From assembly GCA_035547055.1 (NCBI GenBank), contig DASZVN010000064.1, forward strand, positions 1 through 25,818: DNA of 25,818 bases. The letters run 5' to 3'. The notes below the pieces were generated by a model. It was not told the origin of the DNA. It ran no database searches and saw only the letters and a list, made by a program, of their open reading frames with translations. Of this stretch, positions 8,081 to 15,485 are shown piece after piece. This DNA comes from DASZVN01 sp035547055. GTDB taxonomy: Bacteria; Pseudomonadota; Alphaproteobacteria; Rhizobiales; Methylopilaceae. The stretch's first letter is position 1. Each line of letters opens with the position of its first letter. A program made the translations under genes and the position numbers.

Positions 8081-9360
8081 GGGGCGCCTTCCGGTGCGGC
8101 GCCGAGCGCCTGCGGCGGGACGATCTCGCCGGCGACGGCCGCCGCGGCCGCGACCCAGGCATTGGCCAGAAACACCCGCGAATCGGCATGGCCCATGCGG
8201 CCGCGGAAATTGCGGTTGGTGGTCGCGACCGCCGTCTCGCCGGCGGCCAGAATGCCCATGTGCCCGCCGAAGCAGGCGCCGCAGGTCGGCGGGCCGACCA
8301 CCGCCCCCGCCGCGGTGATGACGTCGAGCAGGCCCTCGGCGAGCGCCGCGCGCCAGACCTGCTGGGTGGCCGGCACGACGATCATGCGGACCCCGGGCGC
8401 GACGCTGCGGCCCCGCAGGATCTCGGCGACCTGGCGCAGGTCGGTCAGCGAGCCGTTGGCGCAATTGCCGACATAGACCTGGTCGACCCGCTGGCCCCGC
8501 AGCGCATCGACCGTGACGCCCGCCCCGGGAGAAGGCGGCCGCGCCACCATCGGCGCAAGCGCATGGAGATCGATCTCGATCCGCTCGCGATAGGCCGAGC
8601 CGGGATCGGCTGTCACAGGAGGCGATTCCGGCCGGCCGCGGCCTTCGAGATGAGTTGCCGAAATCCGGTCGCCCTCGAACACGCAGGTGTCAGCCCCCGC
8701 CTCCACCGCCATATTGGCGATCGCCTTGCGCTCGTCCATGCCGAGCGTGACCAGGCCGCTGCCGCCGAACTCGAGCGAGGCGCCGGCCGCCCCGTCGACG
8801 CCGATCCTCGCGATCAGCGCGAGCACCACGTCCTTGCCCGTCACGTACGGCCCGCAGCGGCCGGCGAGCTCGACCCGGATGCTGTCCGGCACCCGCATCC
8901 AGAGCCGGCCCGTCGAAAGCGCCGCGGCAAGATCGGTCGAGCCGAAGCCGATCCCGAGCGCGTTGAAGGCGCCGGCGGTGCAGGTATGGCTGTCTGCGCC
9001 GAACACGATGGTGCCGTGCCCGACCATGCCGAGCTCGTCGAGCAGCGCATGCTCGATGCCGCCGCGGCCGGGCTCGTACACGTGAGCGATGCCGTGGCGC
9101 CGGGCGAACGCCCGCAACGCGCCGGTCGCGCTCGCGCTCGCAATGTCGCTCGCCGGCGCAAAATGATCGACCACCAGCACGACCCGGTCGGGCGCCGCAG
9201 GGCGCTCGGCGCCCATCGCGGCGAACTGGTCGAAGGAGAGCGGGCCGGACACGTCGTTCAGCATCAGGACGTCGGGCGTCACCGTCGCGATGCCGCCCGG
9301 ACGGACCGCGCCCTCCGCGGCATGAGCCGCGATGATCTTCTCGGTGATGGTCTGCGGCAT
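8077..9360 (-). CDS. Aconitase-family hydro-lyase large subunit (LeuC/DmdA-like, [4Fe-4S])
   Basis: A 427-residue protein. The three cluster ligands are present as Cys300 (YVGNCANGS) and Cys360/Cys363 (GPPTCGACFGG). The family motif GADSHTCTAG is at 121-130. The length of about 420 fits the archaeal-type LeuC/DmdA/maleate hydratase branch better than the ~466-residue bacterial LeuC. With the downstream small subunit it should form a cytoplasmic Fe-S hydratase or isomerase. It starts 19 bp after the FAD monooxygenase stop codon. The context of lyase, isomerase and amidohydrolase argues for catabolic hydration of an unsaturated dicarboxylate and against leucine synthesis. Confidence 0.88.
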   Translation of the reverse strand: MPQTITEKIIAAHAAEGAVRPGGIATVTPDVLMLNDVSGPLSFDQFAAMGAERPAAPDRVVLVVDHFAPASDIASASATGALRAFARRHGIAHVYEPGRGGIEHALLDELGMVGHGTIVFGADSHTCTAGAFNALGIGFGSTDLAAALSTGRLWMRVPDSIRVELAGRCGPYVTGKDVVLALIARIGVDGAAGASLEFGGSGLVTLGMDERKAIANMAVEAGADTCVFEGDRISATHLEGRGRPESPPVTADPGSAYRERIEIDLHALAPMVARPPSPGAGVTVDALRGQRVDQVYVGNCANGSLTDLRQVAEILRGRSVAPGVRMIVVPATQQVWRAALAEGLLDVITAAGAVVGPPTCGACFGGHMGILAAGETAVATTNRNFRGRMGHADSRVFLANAWVAAAAAVAGEIVPPQALGAAPEGAP

Positions 9361-9379
9361 CGCCGACGCTCCGCCGGCC

Positions 9380-10576
9380 CTACGCCGTCGCCGCGACGTC
9401 GCGGAGCGACTGGATCATCGAAGAACGCATCAGATATTGCTTGTGGCGGACGGGATCGTCGGCCGTCGCCCGGAGCTCGTCGTGATAGGCGCGGCGCTTC
9501 GCCGGGTCGCGCTCGTTCAGCATCTGGCGGTTGCGCAGGGCCTGGGCCTGGACCGATTCGATCGCGACCTTGCGCCGCTGCCGCTCGTAGCGTCCGAGCA
9601 GCGCCTGGTCGGCCCCGCGCCACACCGCCGCGAGCTTTTCGGCCAGGTTGATCGCATCGTGGATGCCGCCGTTCATCCCCATGCCGCCGAGCGGATTGTT
9701 GAGATGGGCGGCATCCCCGGCGAGCATGATCCGGCCGTGGACGAAATGGTCCGCCACCCGCTCGTGAACGCGATAGCGGGTGCGGTGGACCACCTCGTAC
9801 GGCGCAGGTGACGGCACGACGGCCTGGAGCCGCGCCTCGAGGCGGTCGGGCGCCATGATCTCGTCCTCGCTCTCGTTGGGATCGGTCGGCAGCAGCACGC
9901 GCCAGAGGGTGGGCGTCCGCAGCAGCGTAACCCATTCGTCGGGGTCGGAGACATAGGCGACGTGGGCGAGGTCGGGCATCGCCCGGTCGAACGGGAAGGT
10001 CGTCGAGAGCGACAGATAGCGCTCGGGAATCGTCATCCCCTCGAACGCGACCCCGAGCGCGGCCCGGATGGCGCTGCGGGCGCCGTCGGCGCCGACGAGA
10101 TAGCGCCCCTCGAAGCGGACCTCGTCGCCCTCCGCGCTCTGCGCAGCCAGGACCACGCGGTCGGCGTCCTGCCGCACGCCGACCGCGCGCAGCCCATAGA
10201 ACAGCTCGACCCCTGGCGTCGCCGCGAGGCGGTCGCGCAGCACGCGGGTCAGTTTCCACTGCTCGCATTGCAGCCGGTAGGGAAAGGCCGTCTCGCCCGC
10301 GAGCCTCGACAGGTCGAATGTCGCGACCGCACCCTCGCGGCGGTCGCGGAACTGCCAGAGCGGGCAGACCAGCCCCTGGGCCAGGAGGCTCGGCGTGACG
10401 CCGAGCGCGTCGAGGAAGTCGAGCGTCGGCGGATGAAAGGTCGAGGCGCGCAGATCCTCGGTGACGTCCGGGCTTTCCTCGACCACGACCACCGGAATAT
10501 CGGCCGCCGCGAGCGCCGTCGCCGCCACCAGGCCGACGGGCCCGCCGCCCACCACGATGATCCGATCGTGCGCCAT
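9380..10576 (-). CDS. FAD-dependent aromatic-type monooxygenase (PheA/TfdB/MhpA family, PF01494-like)
   Basis: A 398-residue flavoprotein. The dinucleotide-binding motif IIVVGGGPVGLVAA is at 6-19, the NADPH/FAD DG motif GADGARSAIR at 162-171 and the FAD ribityl-binding GD motif GRIMLAGDAAHLNNP at 281-295. These single-component hydroxylases add one oxygen atom to an aromatic or heteroaromatic substrate using NAD(P)H. It lacks the C-terminal thioredoxin-like domain of the longer phenol hydroxylase type (about 550-650 residues). The start at 10576 is chosen because the FAD motif lies six residues in; the open frame continues far upstream without homology. It is the first gene of the minus-strand operon, facing the importer operon across a shared control region. 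Confidence 0.88.
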   Translation of the reverse strand: MAHDRIIVVGGGPVGLVAATALAAADIPVVVVEESPDVTEDLRASTFHPPTLDFLDALGVTPSLLAQGLVCPLWQFRDRREGAVATFDLSRLAGETAFPYRLQCEQWKLTRVLRDRLAATPGVELFYGLRAVGVRQDADRVVLAAQSAEGDEVRFEGRYLVGADGARSAIRAALGVAFEGMTIPERYLSLSTTFPFDRAMPDLAHVAYVSDPDEWVTLLRTPTLWRVLLPTDPNESEDEIMAPDRLEARLQAVVPSPAPYEVVHRTRYRVHERVADHFVHGRIMLAGDAAHLNNPLGGMGMNGGIHDAINLAEKLAAVWRGADQALLGRYERQRRKVAIESVQAQALRNRQMLNERDPAKRRAYHDELRATADDPVRHKQYLMRSSMIQSLRDVAATA

Positions 10577-10607
10577 CCCTGATTCCGCTCGGCTGGTTGC
10601 GGCGGCC

Positions 10608-10680
10608 AAACTTGTCCAAACAATCAACCCTGTCAATGGCGGTTTGGTATTGACAATATCTCGGACGGACGCCCAAGCTT
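10608..10680. promoter_or_regulatory. Divergent promoter/operator region between the monooxygenase and importer operons
   Basis: This is an AT-rich island in GC-rich DNA. TTGACA lies on the plus strand at 10650-10655 and on the minus strand at 10636-10631, back to back, giving the inverted repeat TGTCAAT (10631-10637)/ATTGACA (10649-10655). A palindrome TATTG-A-CAATA is centred at 10653 and TTGT-CCAA-ACAA lies at 10612-10623. The leftward -35 would place a start site about 25 bases before the monooxygenase ATG. The -10 hexamers are poor on both strands, which suggests activator dependence. The regulator is not identified; the GntR protein encoded at 19487-20332 is one candidate. Confidence 0.55.
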
Positions 10681-10705
10681 GAACCGCCAACGGGGAACGC
10701 GGGCC

Positions 10706-10780
10706 ATGAGCATTTCGAGCGGGCGGGCGCGGGGCGGCGACGTCTCTTGCCTCGCCCAGGACGCGGCACGGCGGAACTAG
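10706..10780 (+). CDS. Possible 24-residue leader peptide upstream of the importer operon
   Basis: An ATG at 10706 preceded by GGGGAA at about 8 bp opens a 24-codon frame ending in TAG at 10778-10780. The stop overlaps the purine-rich ribosome site of the next gene, whose GTG start follows at 10793. The predicted peptide is basic and has no known family signature that I recognise. The placement suggests a leader translated just before the first permease gene, but a frame this short can arise by chance. Confidence 0.25.
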   Translation: MSISSGRARGGDVSCLAQDAARRN

Positions 10781-10785
10781 GGGGG
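10779..10785 (+). promoter_or_regulatory. Ribosome binding site supporting the GTG start of the LivH-type permease
   Basis: AGGGGGG lies 7 bases before the GTG at 10793. The permease homology begins right after this codon (TLLLQQLINGLMLGAIYV), and no in-frame ATG gives a full-length protein, so the site decides the start. Confidence 0.6.
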
Positions 10786-10792
10786 CCTCGGG

Positions 10793-11713
10793 GTGACCCT
10801 TCTTCTTCAGCAGCTCATCAACGGCCTGATGCTCGGGGCGATCTATGTGACGGTCGCCCTCGCCTTCAATCTGACCATCGGCATCCTGAACTTCCTGAAC
10901 TTCACGATTCCGCCGCTGTTCATGCTGACCGCGGTGATGGCGTGGGCCGCGACGCAGTTCGGCCTGCCGTTCGGCCTCACCGGGCCGCTCGGCTGGGCGG
11001 CGGCGCTCGTGTTCGGCGTCGTGGTAGCGGTGCTGGCGTCGCTCGTGGTCGAGCGGATGACCTTCCGCTACCTCAAGACCCGCTATGGCGACGCCACCGA
11101 GCACGCCATCCCGCTGGTCTCGTCGCTCGGCTTCCTGCTGATCTTCCAGAACCTTGCGCGGATGGCCTACGGCACCGATCCCGAGCGCTTCGCGACGCCG
11201 TTCAACGACATGAACCTCAGGCTCGGCGGCCTCATCGTCAGCCTGCCGCAACTGTTCAGCCTGGCGCTCGCCCTGCTGATCGTGTTCGGCCTGTCGCGCC
11301 TCCTGAAATACACCCGCACCGGGCGCGCGCTGCGCTCGATCGCCGAGAATCCCGACACCGCGCTCCTGATGGGCGTCGACGTCGGCCGCATCGTGCCGGT
11401 GCTGTTCGTCCTCACCGGCCTCCTCTGCGGCATCGCCGGCGCGATCTTCGCGATCAACTACGGCCAGGTCTATGTCGGCATGGGCGACGAGGTCGGCAAC
11501 AAGGCGATCGCCGGCATGGTGCTCGGCGGCCTCGGCTCGATCTGGGGCGCCATCGCCGGCGGGCTCACCGTCGGCGTGGTCGAGACCCTCTCGATCCAGT
11601 TCTTCGGCGGCGACACCGTGCAGGCGGTGGTGTGGGGCCTGCTCGTGGTCGCCCTGATCGTGCGCCCCGAGGGCTTTTTCGGCCACCACGCGATCGGCAA
11701 GGGGAAGCTGTGA
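10793..11713 (+). CDS. HAAT-type ABC importer permease, LivH-like
   Basis: A 306-residue, very hydrophobic inner-membrane protein with about eight membrane segments. LLQQLINGLMLGAIYVTVAL and the NFLNF stretch are typical of LivH. The cytoplasmic coupling region LRSIAENPDTALLMGVDVGRI contacts the ATPases. It starts at a GTG with a good ribosome site and ends in TGATG, sharing a base with the start of the next permease. It is the first gene of a complete importer (two permeases, two ATPases, two binding proteins). Such systems carry branched-chain amino acids but also amides, urea and aromatic acids, so substrate cannot be assigned from the permease. Confidence 0.92.
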   Translation: MTLLLQQLINGLMLGAIYVTVALAFNLTIGILNFLNFTIPPLFMLTAVMAWAATQFGLPFGLTGPLGWAAALVFGVVVAVLASLVVERMTFRYLKTRYGDATEHAIPLVSSLGFLLIFQNLARMAYGTDPERFATPFNDMNLRLGGLIVSLPQLFSLALALLIVFGLSRLLKYTRTGRALRSIAENPDTALLMGVDVGRIVPVLFVLTGLLCGIAGAIFAINYGQVYVGMGDEVGNKAIAGMVLGGLGSIWGAIAGGLTVGVVETLSIQFFGGDTVQAVVWGLLVVALIVRPEGFFGHHAIGKGKL

Positions 11714-12627
11714 TGTCGGGCTATCTCGGCGGCGTCCTCGTCATCCTCTGCATCAACGTGGTGCTGGCCTATGCGGTGTTCCTGCCGGTCGCGGCGGGCC
11801 AGCTCAATCTCGGCGGCGCGGCGTTCCAGGCGGTCGGCGCCTACGCGACGGGCTATCTCGCCACGAATTACGACCTGCCGGTTCCGCTCGTCTTCGTAGC
11901 CTCCGGCATCGCCAGCGGACTGATCGCCTTCGTCTTCGCGCTGTCGATCCTGCGAACGCGGAGCGTGTACCTCGTCCTCGCGACCTTCGCCTTCTCCGAG
12001 TTCGTCAGCGGCGTCATCGTCAACGTGCCGGCGCTCGGCGGCTCCATGGGCCTGCCGGTCCCGCCGCATCTCGGCAGCACCGTCGTGGTCGCGGTCACGG
12101 CCGCGACCACGGTGGTCGTCCTGCTGCTGATGCAGACCCGCTTCGGCATGGCGATGCGCGCCATCCACGACGACGACACCGTGGCCGACCTGATGGGCAT
12201 CGGCGTCCGCCGCACCCGCGTCGCCGCCTTCACCGTGGGCGGCGTCCTCGCCGGCATCGCCGGCGCGCTCTACGCCTTCTATTTCAACTTCGTCGACATC
12301 AGCAATTTCGGGGCCGACAGCTCGATCTACCTCCTGCTGTTCGTCCTCCTCGGCGGCACCCAGACGATCTGGGGCCCGCTGATCGGCGCGGCCTTCTTCA
12401 CCGTCGTCCCCGAGCTGTTCCGCAACGCCGTCGCCGAGCTGCCGGCGGTGACCCATCTGTTCGGCTTTTCCGGACAGCTCGACACGAGCTGGCGCTTCGT
12501 CTTCCTCGGCGTCGCGACCGTCGTCATGATGGTGGTCCGCCCCGAAGGCGTGGTGACCCGGATCGGGCTCGGCCGGCTGCTCCACCGCACGCCTGCGTCG
12601 GTGAGCGAGCGGAGCCAGCCCGCATGA
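11713..12627 (+). CDS. HAAT-type ABC importer permease, LivM-like
   Basis: A 304-residue inner-membrane protein of normal LivM length for short members. Key features are YLVLATFAFSEFVSGVIVN, the glycine-rich ALGGSMGLPVP stretch, and the ATPase-coupling segment AMRAIHDDDTVADLMGIGV. The ATG at 11713 shares its first base with the preceding stop codon. It ends in a 4-bp overlap (ATGA) with the first ATPase gene. It pairs with the LivH-like subunit to form the membrane channel. Confidence 0.92.
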   Translation: MSGYLGGVLVILCINVVLAYAVFLPVAAGQLNLGGAAFQAVGAYATGYLATNYDLPVPLVFVASGIASGLIAFVFALSILRTRSVYLVLATFAFSEFVSGVIVNVPALGGSMGLPVPPHLGSTVVVAVTAATTVVVLLLMQTRFGMAMRAIHDDDTVADLMGIGVRRTRVAAFTVGGVLAGIAGALYAFYFNFVDISNFGADSSIYLLLFVLLGGTQTIWGPLIGAAFFTVVPELFRNAVAELPAVTHLFGFSGQLDTSWRFVFLGVATVVMMVVRPEGVVTRIGLGRLLHRTPASVSERSQPA

Positions 12628-13448
12628 CCGCCGGCGCCGACGTCATTCTGTCGTTGCGGGGCGTGACCAAGGCGTTCGCCGGTCTCAAGGTCGTGACCGA
12701 CGTCGGCTTCGAGGTGCCGCGCGGCCAGCGCATGGCCCTGATCGGCCCGAACGGCGCCGGCAAGACCACGATCTTCAACCTGATCTCGGGCGTGTTCCGC
12801 CTCGACGAGGGCGCGATCCTGCTCCAGGGCGCCGACATCGCCCGCCGGCCCGCGGGCGAGCGGGCGGCGATGGGGCTGGCGCGGTCGTTCCAGAACATCC
12901 GCCTGATGCCGCACCTCTCGGTCGTCGAAAACGTCATGGTCGGACAGCACGTCCGCACCCGCGGGCTGGTCGACCTGCTGACGCCGCTCTGGCTGCCGCG
13001 CAACCGGATCTGGGCCGAGGAGGCGGAGGCGCGGCTGCGCGCCTTCGGCCTCGACACCTATCCCAACGTCGTGACGGCCAACCTGCCCTACGGCATCCGC
13101 AAGAAGATCGAGGTGGTGCGGGCGCTGATGAGCCGCCCGAAGGTCCTGCTCCTGGACGAGCCGGCGGCGGGGCTGAACCCGGCCGAGACCTCGAGCCTCC
13201 GGGACTTCCTGATGGAGGTCGCCGCGGAAGGCGTGACGCTCCTCGTGGTCGAGCACGACATGGCGTTCGTGCGGAGCCTCTGCGAGCGGACCGTGGTCCT
13301 GAACTTCGGCCGCAAGATCTATGACGGCCCGACCGCCGGCGTTCAGGACGACCCCGGCGTCCTCGAGGCCTATCTCGGCCGCCGCTCGGCCAAGGGAAAG
13401 GACGCCGCGGCTGCGGCCCTCGCCGAAGGGTCGATCCATGCTTCTTGA
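12624..13448 (+). CDS. HAAT-type ABC importer ATPase, LivG-like
   Basis: A 274-residue cytoplasmic ATPase. Walker A is GPNGAGKTT, the Q-loop region reads LARSFQNIRLM and Walker B is VLLLDEPAAGLNP, followed by VEHDM with the switch histidine. The ABC signature is degenerate, reading LPYGIRKKIEVVRAL where LSYG(Q/K)QR-type sequences are normal for LivG. It overlaps the second permease gene by 4 bp and the second ATPase gene by 11 bp. LivG and LivF normally form a heterodimer, so a weak signature in one partner may still be tolerated. Confidence 0.92.
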   Translation: MTAGADVILSLRGVTKAFAGLKVVTDVGFEVPRGQRMALIGPNGAGKTTIFNLISGVFRLDEGAILLQGADIARRPAGERAAMGLARSFQNIRLMPHLSVVENVMVGQHVRTRGLVDLLTPLWLPRNRIWAEEAEARLRAFGLDTYPNVVTANLPYGIRKKIEVVRALMSRPKVLLLDEPAAGLNPAETSSLRDFLMEVAAEGVTLLVVEHDMAFVRSLCERTVVLNFGRKIYDGPTAGVQDDPGVLEAYLGRRSAKGKDAAAAALAEGSIHAS

Positions 13449-14199
13449 GGTCGAGGGGCTCGAGGTCCGCTACGACCGCAACCGTGCGGTCAGAGGCGTC
13501 GATCTCGCCGTCGAATCGCAGGGGATCGTCGCGGTGCTCGGCGCCAACGGCGCGGGCAAGACCTCGCTGCTGCGGGCGATCCAGGGCATGGTCCGCGCCA
13601 GCCGCGGCGCCATTCGCTTCGACGGGCAGGACATCACCGCGACCGACGTGCCGACGCGCGTCCGCAAGGGCCTCGTGCTGGTTCCGGAAGGCCGGCAGAT
13701 CTTCGTCAGCCTGACCGTCCACGAAAACCTGCTGATGGGGGCGTACACCCGCCGCGACGGCGGGCTCCCCGCCGACCTCGACGCCATCTACGACCGCTTC
13801 CCCAATCTCGCGGAGCGGCGCGACATGCGCGCGAGCGTGCTCTCGGGCGGCGAGCAGCAGATGCTCGCGATCGGCCGGGCCCTCCTGGCGCGGCCGCGGC
13901 TGATGATGCTGGACGAGCCCTCGCTCGGCCTGTCGCCGCTGTTCGTCCAGCGCATGTTCGACCTGATCGGCGAGCTGAACCGCGATGGGCTCACGATCCT
14001 CCTGGTCGAGCAGAACACCAGCATGGCGCTCGAGGTGGCGGCCGAGGCCGTGATCCTGGAGCTCGGCGCGGTCGCCCTGGCCGGGCCGGTCGCCGAAATC
14101 GCGGCGAGCGAGAAATTGGCTGGGGCCTATCTCGGCTCCGCTGAAGGCGGGGATGGGCGCCGCGCCGCCCCAATAGCGATGGGAGAGGGAGACGAATGA
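13438..14199 (+). CDS. HAAT-type ABC importer ATPase, LivF-like
   Basis: A 253-residue cytoplasmic ATPase starting MLLEVEGLEVRYDRNRAV; an open frame upstream lies inside the preceding gene and lacks homology. Walker A is GANGAGKTS, the signature LSGGEQQMLAIGRAL and Walker B LMMLDEPSLGLSP, all canonical. The EGRQIF segment is characteristic of LivF. The start lies 11 bp inside the LivG-like gene, and its end overlaps the first binding-protein gene by an ATGA, giving an unbroken coupled operon. Confidence 0.92.
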   Translation: MLLEVEGLEVRYDRNRAVRGVDLAVESQGIVAVLGANGAGKTSLLRAIQGMVRASRGAIRFDGQDITATDVPTRVRKGLVLVPEGRQIFVSLTVHENLLMGAYTRRDGGLPADLDAIYDRFPNLAERRDMRASVLSGGEQQMLAIGRALLARPRLMMLDEPSLGLSPLFVQRMFDLIGELNRDGLTILLVEQNTSMALEVAAEAVILELGAVALAGPVAEIAASEKLAGAYLGSAEGGDGRRAAPIAMGEGDE

Positions 14200-15395
14200 T
14201 GTTCGAGATCAGCCGCAGGACAATTCTCGCGTTCGGAGCGCTGGCGATGCTGGCGTCGCCGGCATTGGCGGAAGGCGCGCCCTGGCACATCGGCTTCGTC
14301 AGCGCGACCAGCGGCCCGCTGAAGGAAACGGGGGACTCGACCGCGGTCGCGATCAAGCTCGCCGTCGACGAGATCAACGCCAGGGGCGGCGTCGAGGGGC
14401 GCAAGCTCGACTTCATCCAATACGACACCGCCAGCGACCCGCGCCAGGCCTCCGTCGGCGTCAGGACGCTCGCCGAGGACAAGAAGGTGCTGGCGATCGT
14501 CGGCCCGCTGTCTTCCGCGGAGACGGCGGTCGCGATGAACGACGCCGAGCGGCTGAAGATCCTGATGCTGCCCTATTCGTCGAGCGCCCCCGGCCTGACC
14601 GACGGCAAGAAATTCACCTGGCGCCTGTCGGCGACCGAGGACCAGCAGTTCAACCGCCTGCTGACGTCGATGAAGCGCAAGGGCATCGCCACCAAGACGG
14701 CCGACATCATCTACGTCTCGGACGATCGCATCGCCAACGTCACCGGCACCAAGGTCTACCTGCCGCTCCTGACCAAGGCGGGCATCAAGGTGGTCCGCTC
14801 CGTCAGCATGAACATCAACAGCTTCGACGTGTCGGCGCAGGTCGCGCAGATCATGCAGGACAAGCCGGACATCGTGGCGGTCGCGGCCAACTACTCGCAG
14901 GCCGTTACCGCGCTCCGCGAGCTGAGGCGCCAGCACTTCGCCGGCCGTGTCATCGGCTCGCAGCTCTTCTCCGACCCGAACCTCGTGAAGCTGTTCGGCA
15001 AGGACGCCAACGGCCTCCTGTTCGTGTCCGGCTTCTGGTTCGACAAGAACGACGAGACCCGCGCCTTTGCCGCCCGCTTCGCCAAGGCGATGGTCGCCGC
15101 GGGCTATCCGGAGCGCTCTCCGCACCATGTCGACGCCCAGGCGTTCGACACGGTCTACCTGCTGAAGGCGGCGATCGAGCGCTCGCACGTGACCGGCGAT
15201 CCCGCCAAGCTCGCCGAGGAGCGCATCGCGCTGCGCGACGCGCTCAAGGGCATCGCGTTCTCGGGCGTCCTCGGCTCGAACATCTGCTTCAACGGCGGCG
15301 ACGCCGAGCTGCCCGGCTACATCATCGAGATCAAGAACGCCCAGTGGACGCTGTTCGACGAGTTCCCGCCGAACGCCTGCCACACCGCGGGATAG
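14196..15395 (+). CDS. HAAT-type periplasmic substrate-binding protein, copy 1 (LivK/AmiC-like, type I fold)
   Basis: A 399-residue exported protein. The Sec signal peptide has a basic N-end (ISRR), a hydrophobic core and an ALA-E cleavage site near residue 26. The mature part begins APWHIGFVSATSGPLKETG, the usual Peripla_BP_6 opening, and includes AIVGPLSSAETAVAMNDAER. The purine-rich site GGGAGAGGGA ends 5 bases before the ATG at 14196 and 8 bases before an adjacent in-frame ATG at 14199, so either could start translation. It should deliver the ligand to the permeases. By eye about five in six residues match the next gene, so the pair is a tandem duplication. Confidence 0.92.
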   Translation: MMFEISRRTILAFGALAMLASPALAEGAPWHIGFVSATSGPLKETGDSTAVAIKLAVDEINARGGVEGRKLDFIQYDTASDPRQASVGVRTLAEDKKVLAIVGPLSSAETAVAMNDAERLKILMLPYSSSAPGLTDGKKFTWRLSATEDQQFNRLLTSMKRKGIATKTADIIYVSDDRIANVTGTKVYLPLLTKAGIKVVRSVSMNINSFDVSAQVAQIMQDKPDIVAVAANYSQAVTALRELRRQHFAGRVIGSQLFSDPNLVKLFGKDANGLLFVSGFWFDKNDETRAFAARFAKAMVAAGYPERSPHHVDAQAFDTVYLLKAAIERSHVTGDPAKLAEERIALRDALKGIAFSGVLGSNICFNGGDAELPGYIIEIKNAQWTLFDEFPPNACHTAG

Positions 15396-15409
15396 CGAAA
15401 CGGATGGCC

Positions 15410-15442
15410 GCAGCGGCGGGCCGGTCACCGGCCCGCCGCTGC
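15410..15442 (+). terminator. Strong 16-bp-arm hairpin between the two binding-protein genes
   Basis: GCAGCGGCGGGCCGGT (15410-15425) and ACCGGCCCGCCGCTGC (15427-15442) are a perfect inverted repeat around a single C. It lies 15 bases after the first binding-protein stop codon and is followed by CCGGCGAC, not a T-run. Hairpins in this place in importer operons often protect the upstream message and raise binding-protein yield; partial termination is the other option. Confidence 0.6.
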
Positions 15443-15472
15443 CGGCGACAACGGACGGCTCAAGCCGCCGGC

Positions 15473-15480
15473 AGAGGAGG
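15473..15480 (+). promoter_or_regulatory. Very strong ribosome binding site of binding-protein copy 2
   Basis: AGAGGAGG lies 5 bases before the ATG at 15486, the best Shine-Dalgarno match noticed in the window. It implies efficient, independent translation of the second binding protein despite the hairpin upstream. Confidence 0.7.
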
Positions 15481-15485
15481 AAACG

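Noticed and set aside
6621..8189. Continuation of the racemase-like frame upstream to 8189
   Set aside because: Beyond 6620 the frame overlaps the lyase and hydro-lyase genes and becomes Arg/Gly-rich without homology; the ATGA at 6617-6620 marks the true start.
8077..9360. Assignment of the hydro-lyase as leucine-biosynthetic leuCD
   Set aside because: Neither leuA nor leuB is near, the subunits are short, archaeal/DmdAB-like in size, and the neighbours are catabolic.
10673..10682. CAAGCTTG as a possible regulatory palindrome or -10 box
   Set aside because: It is too short, its spacing from TTGACA is non-standard and it does not resemble TATAAT.
10577..11689. Extension of the monooxygenase frame upstream to 11689
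   Set aside because: The FAD-binding motif begins right after the ATG at 10576; upstream residues are antisense to the permease gene and cover the promoter region.
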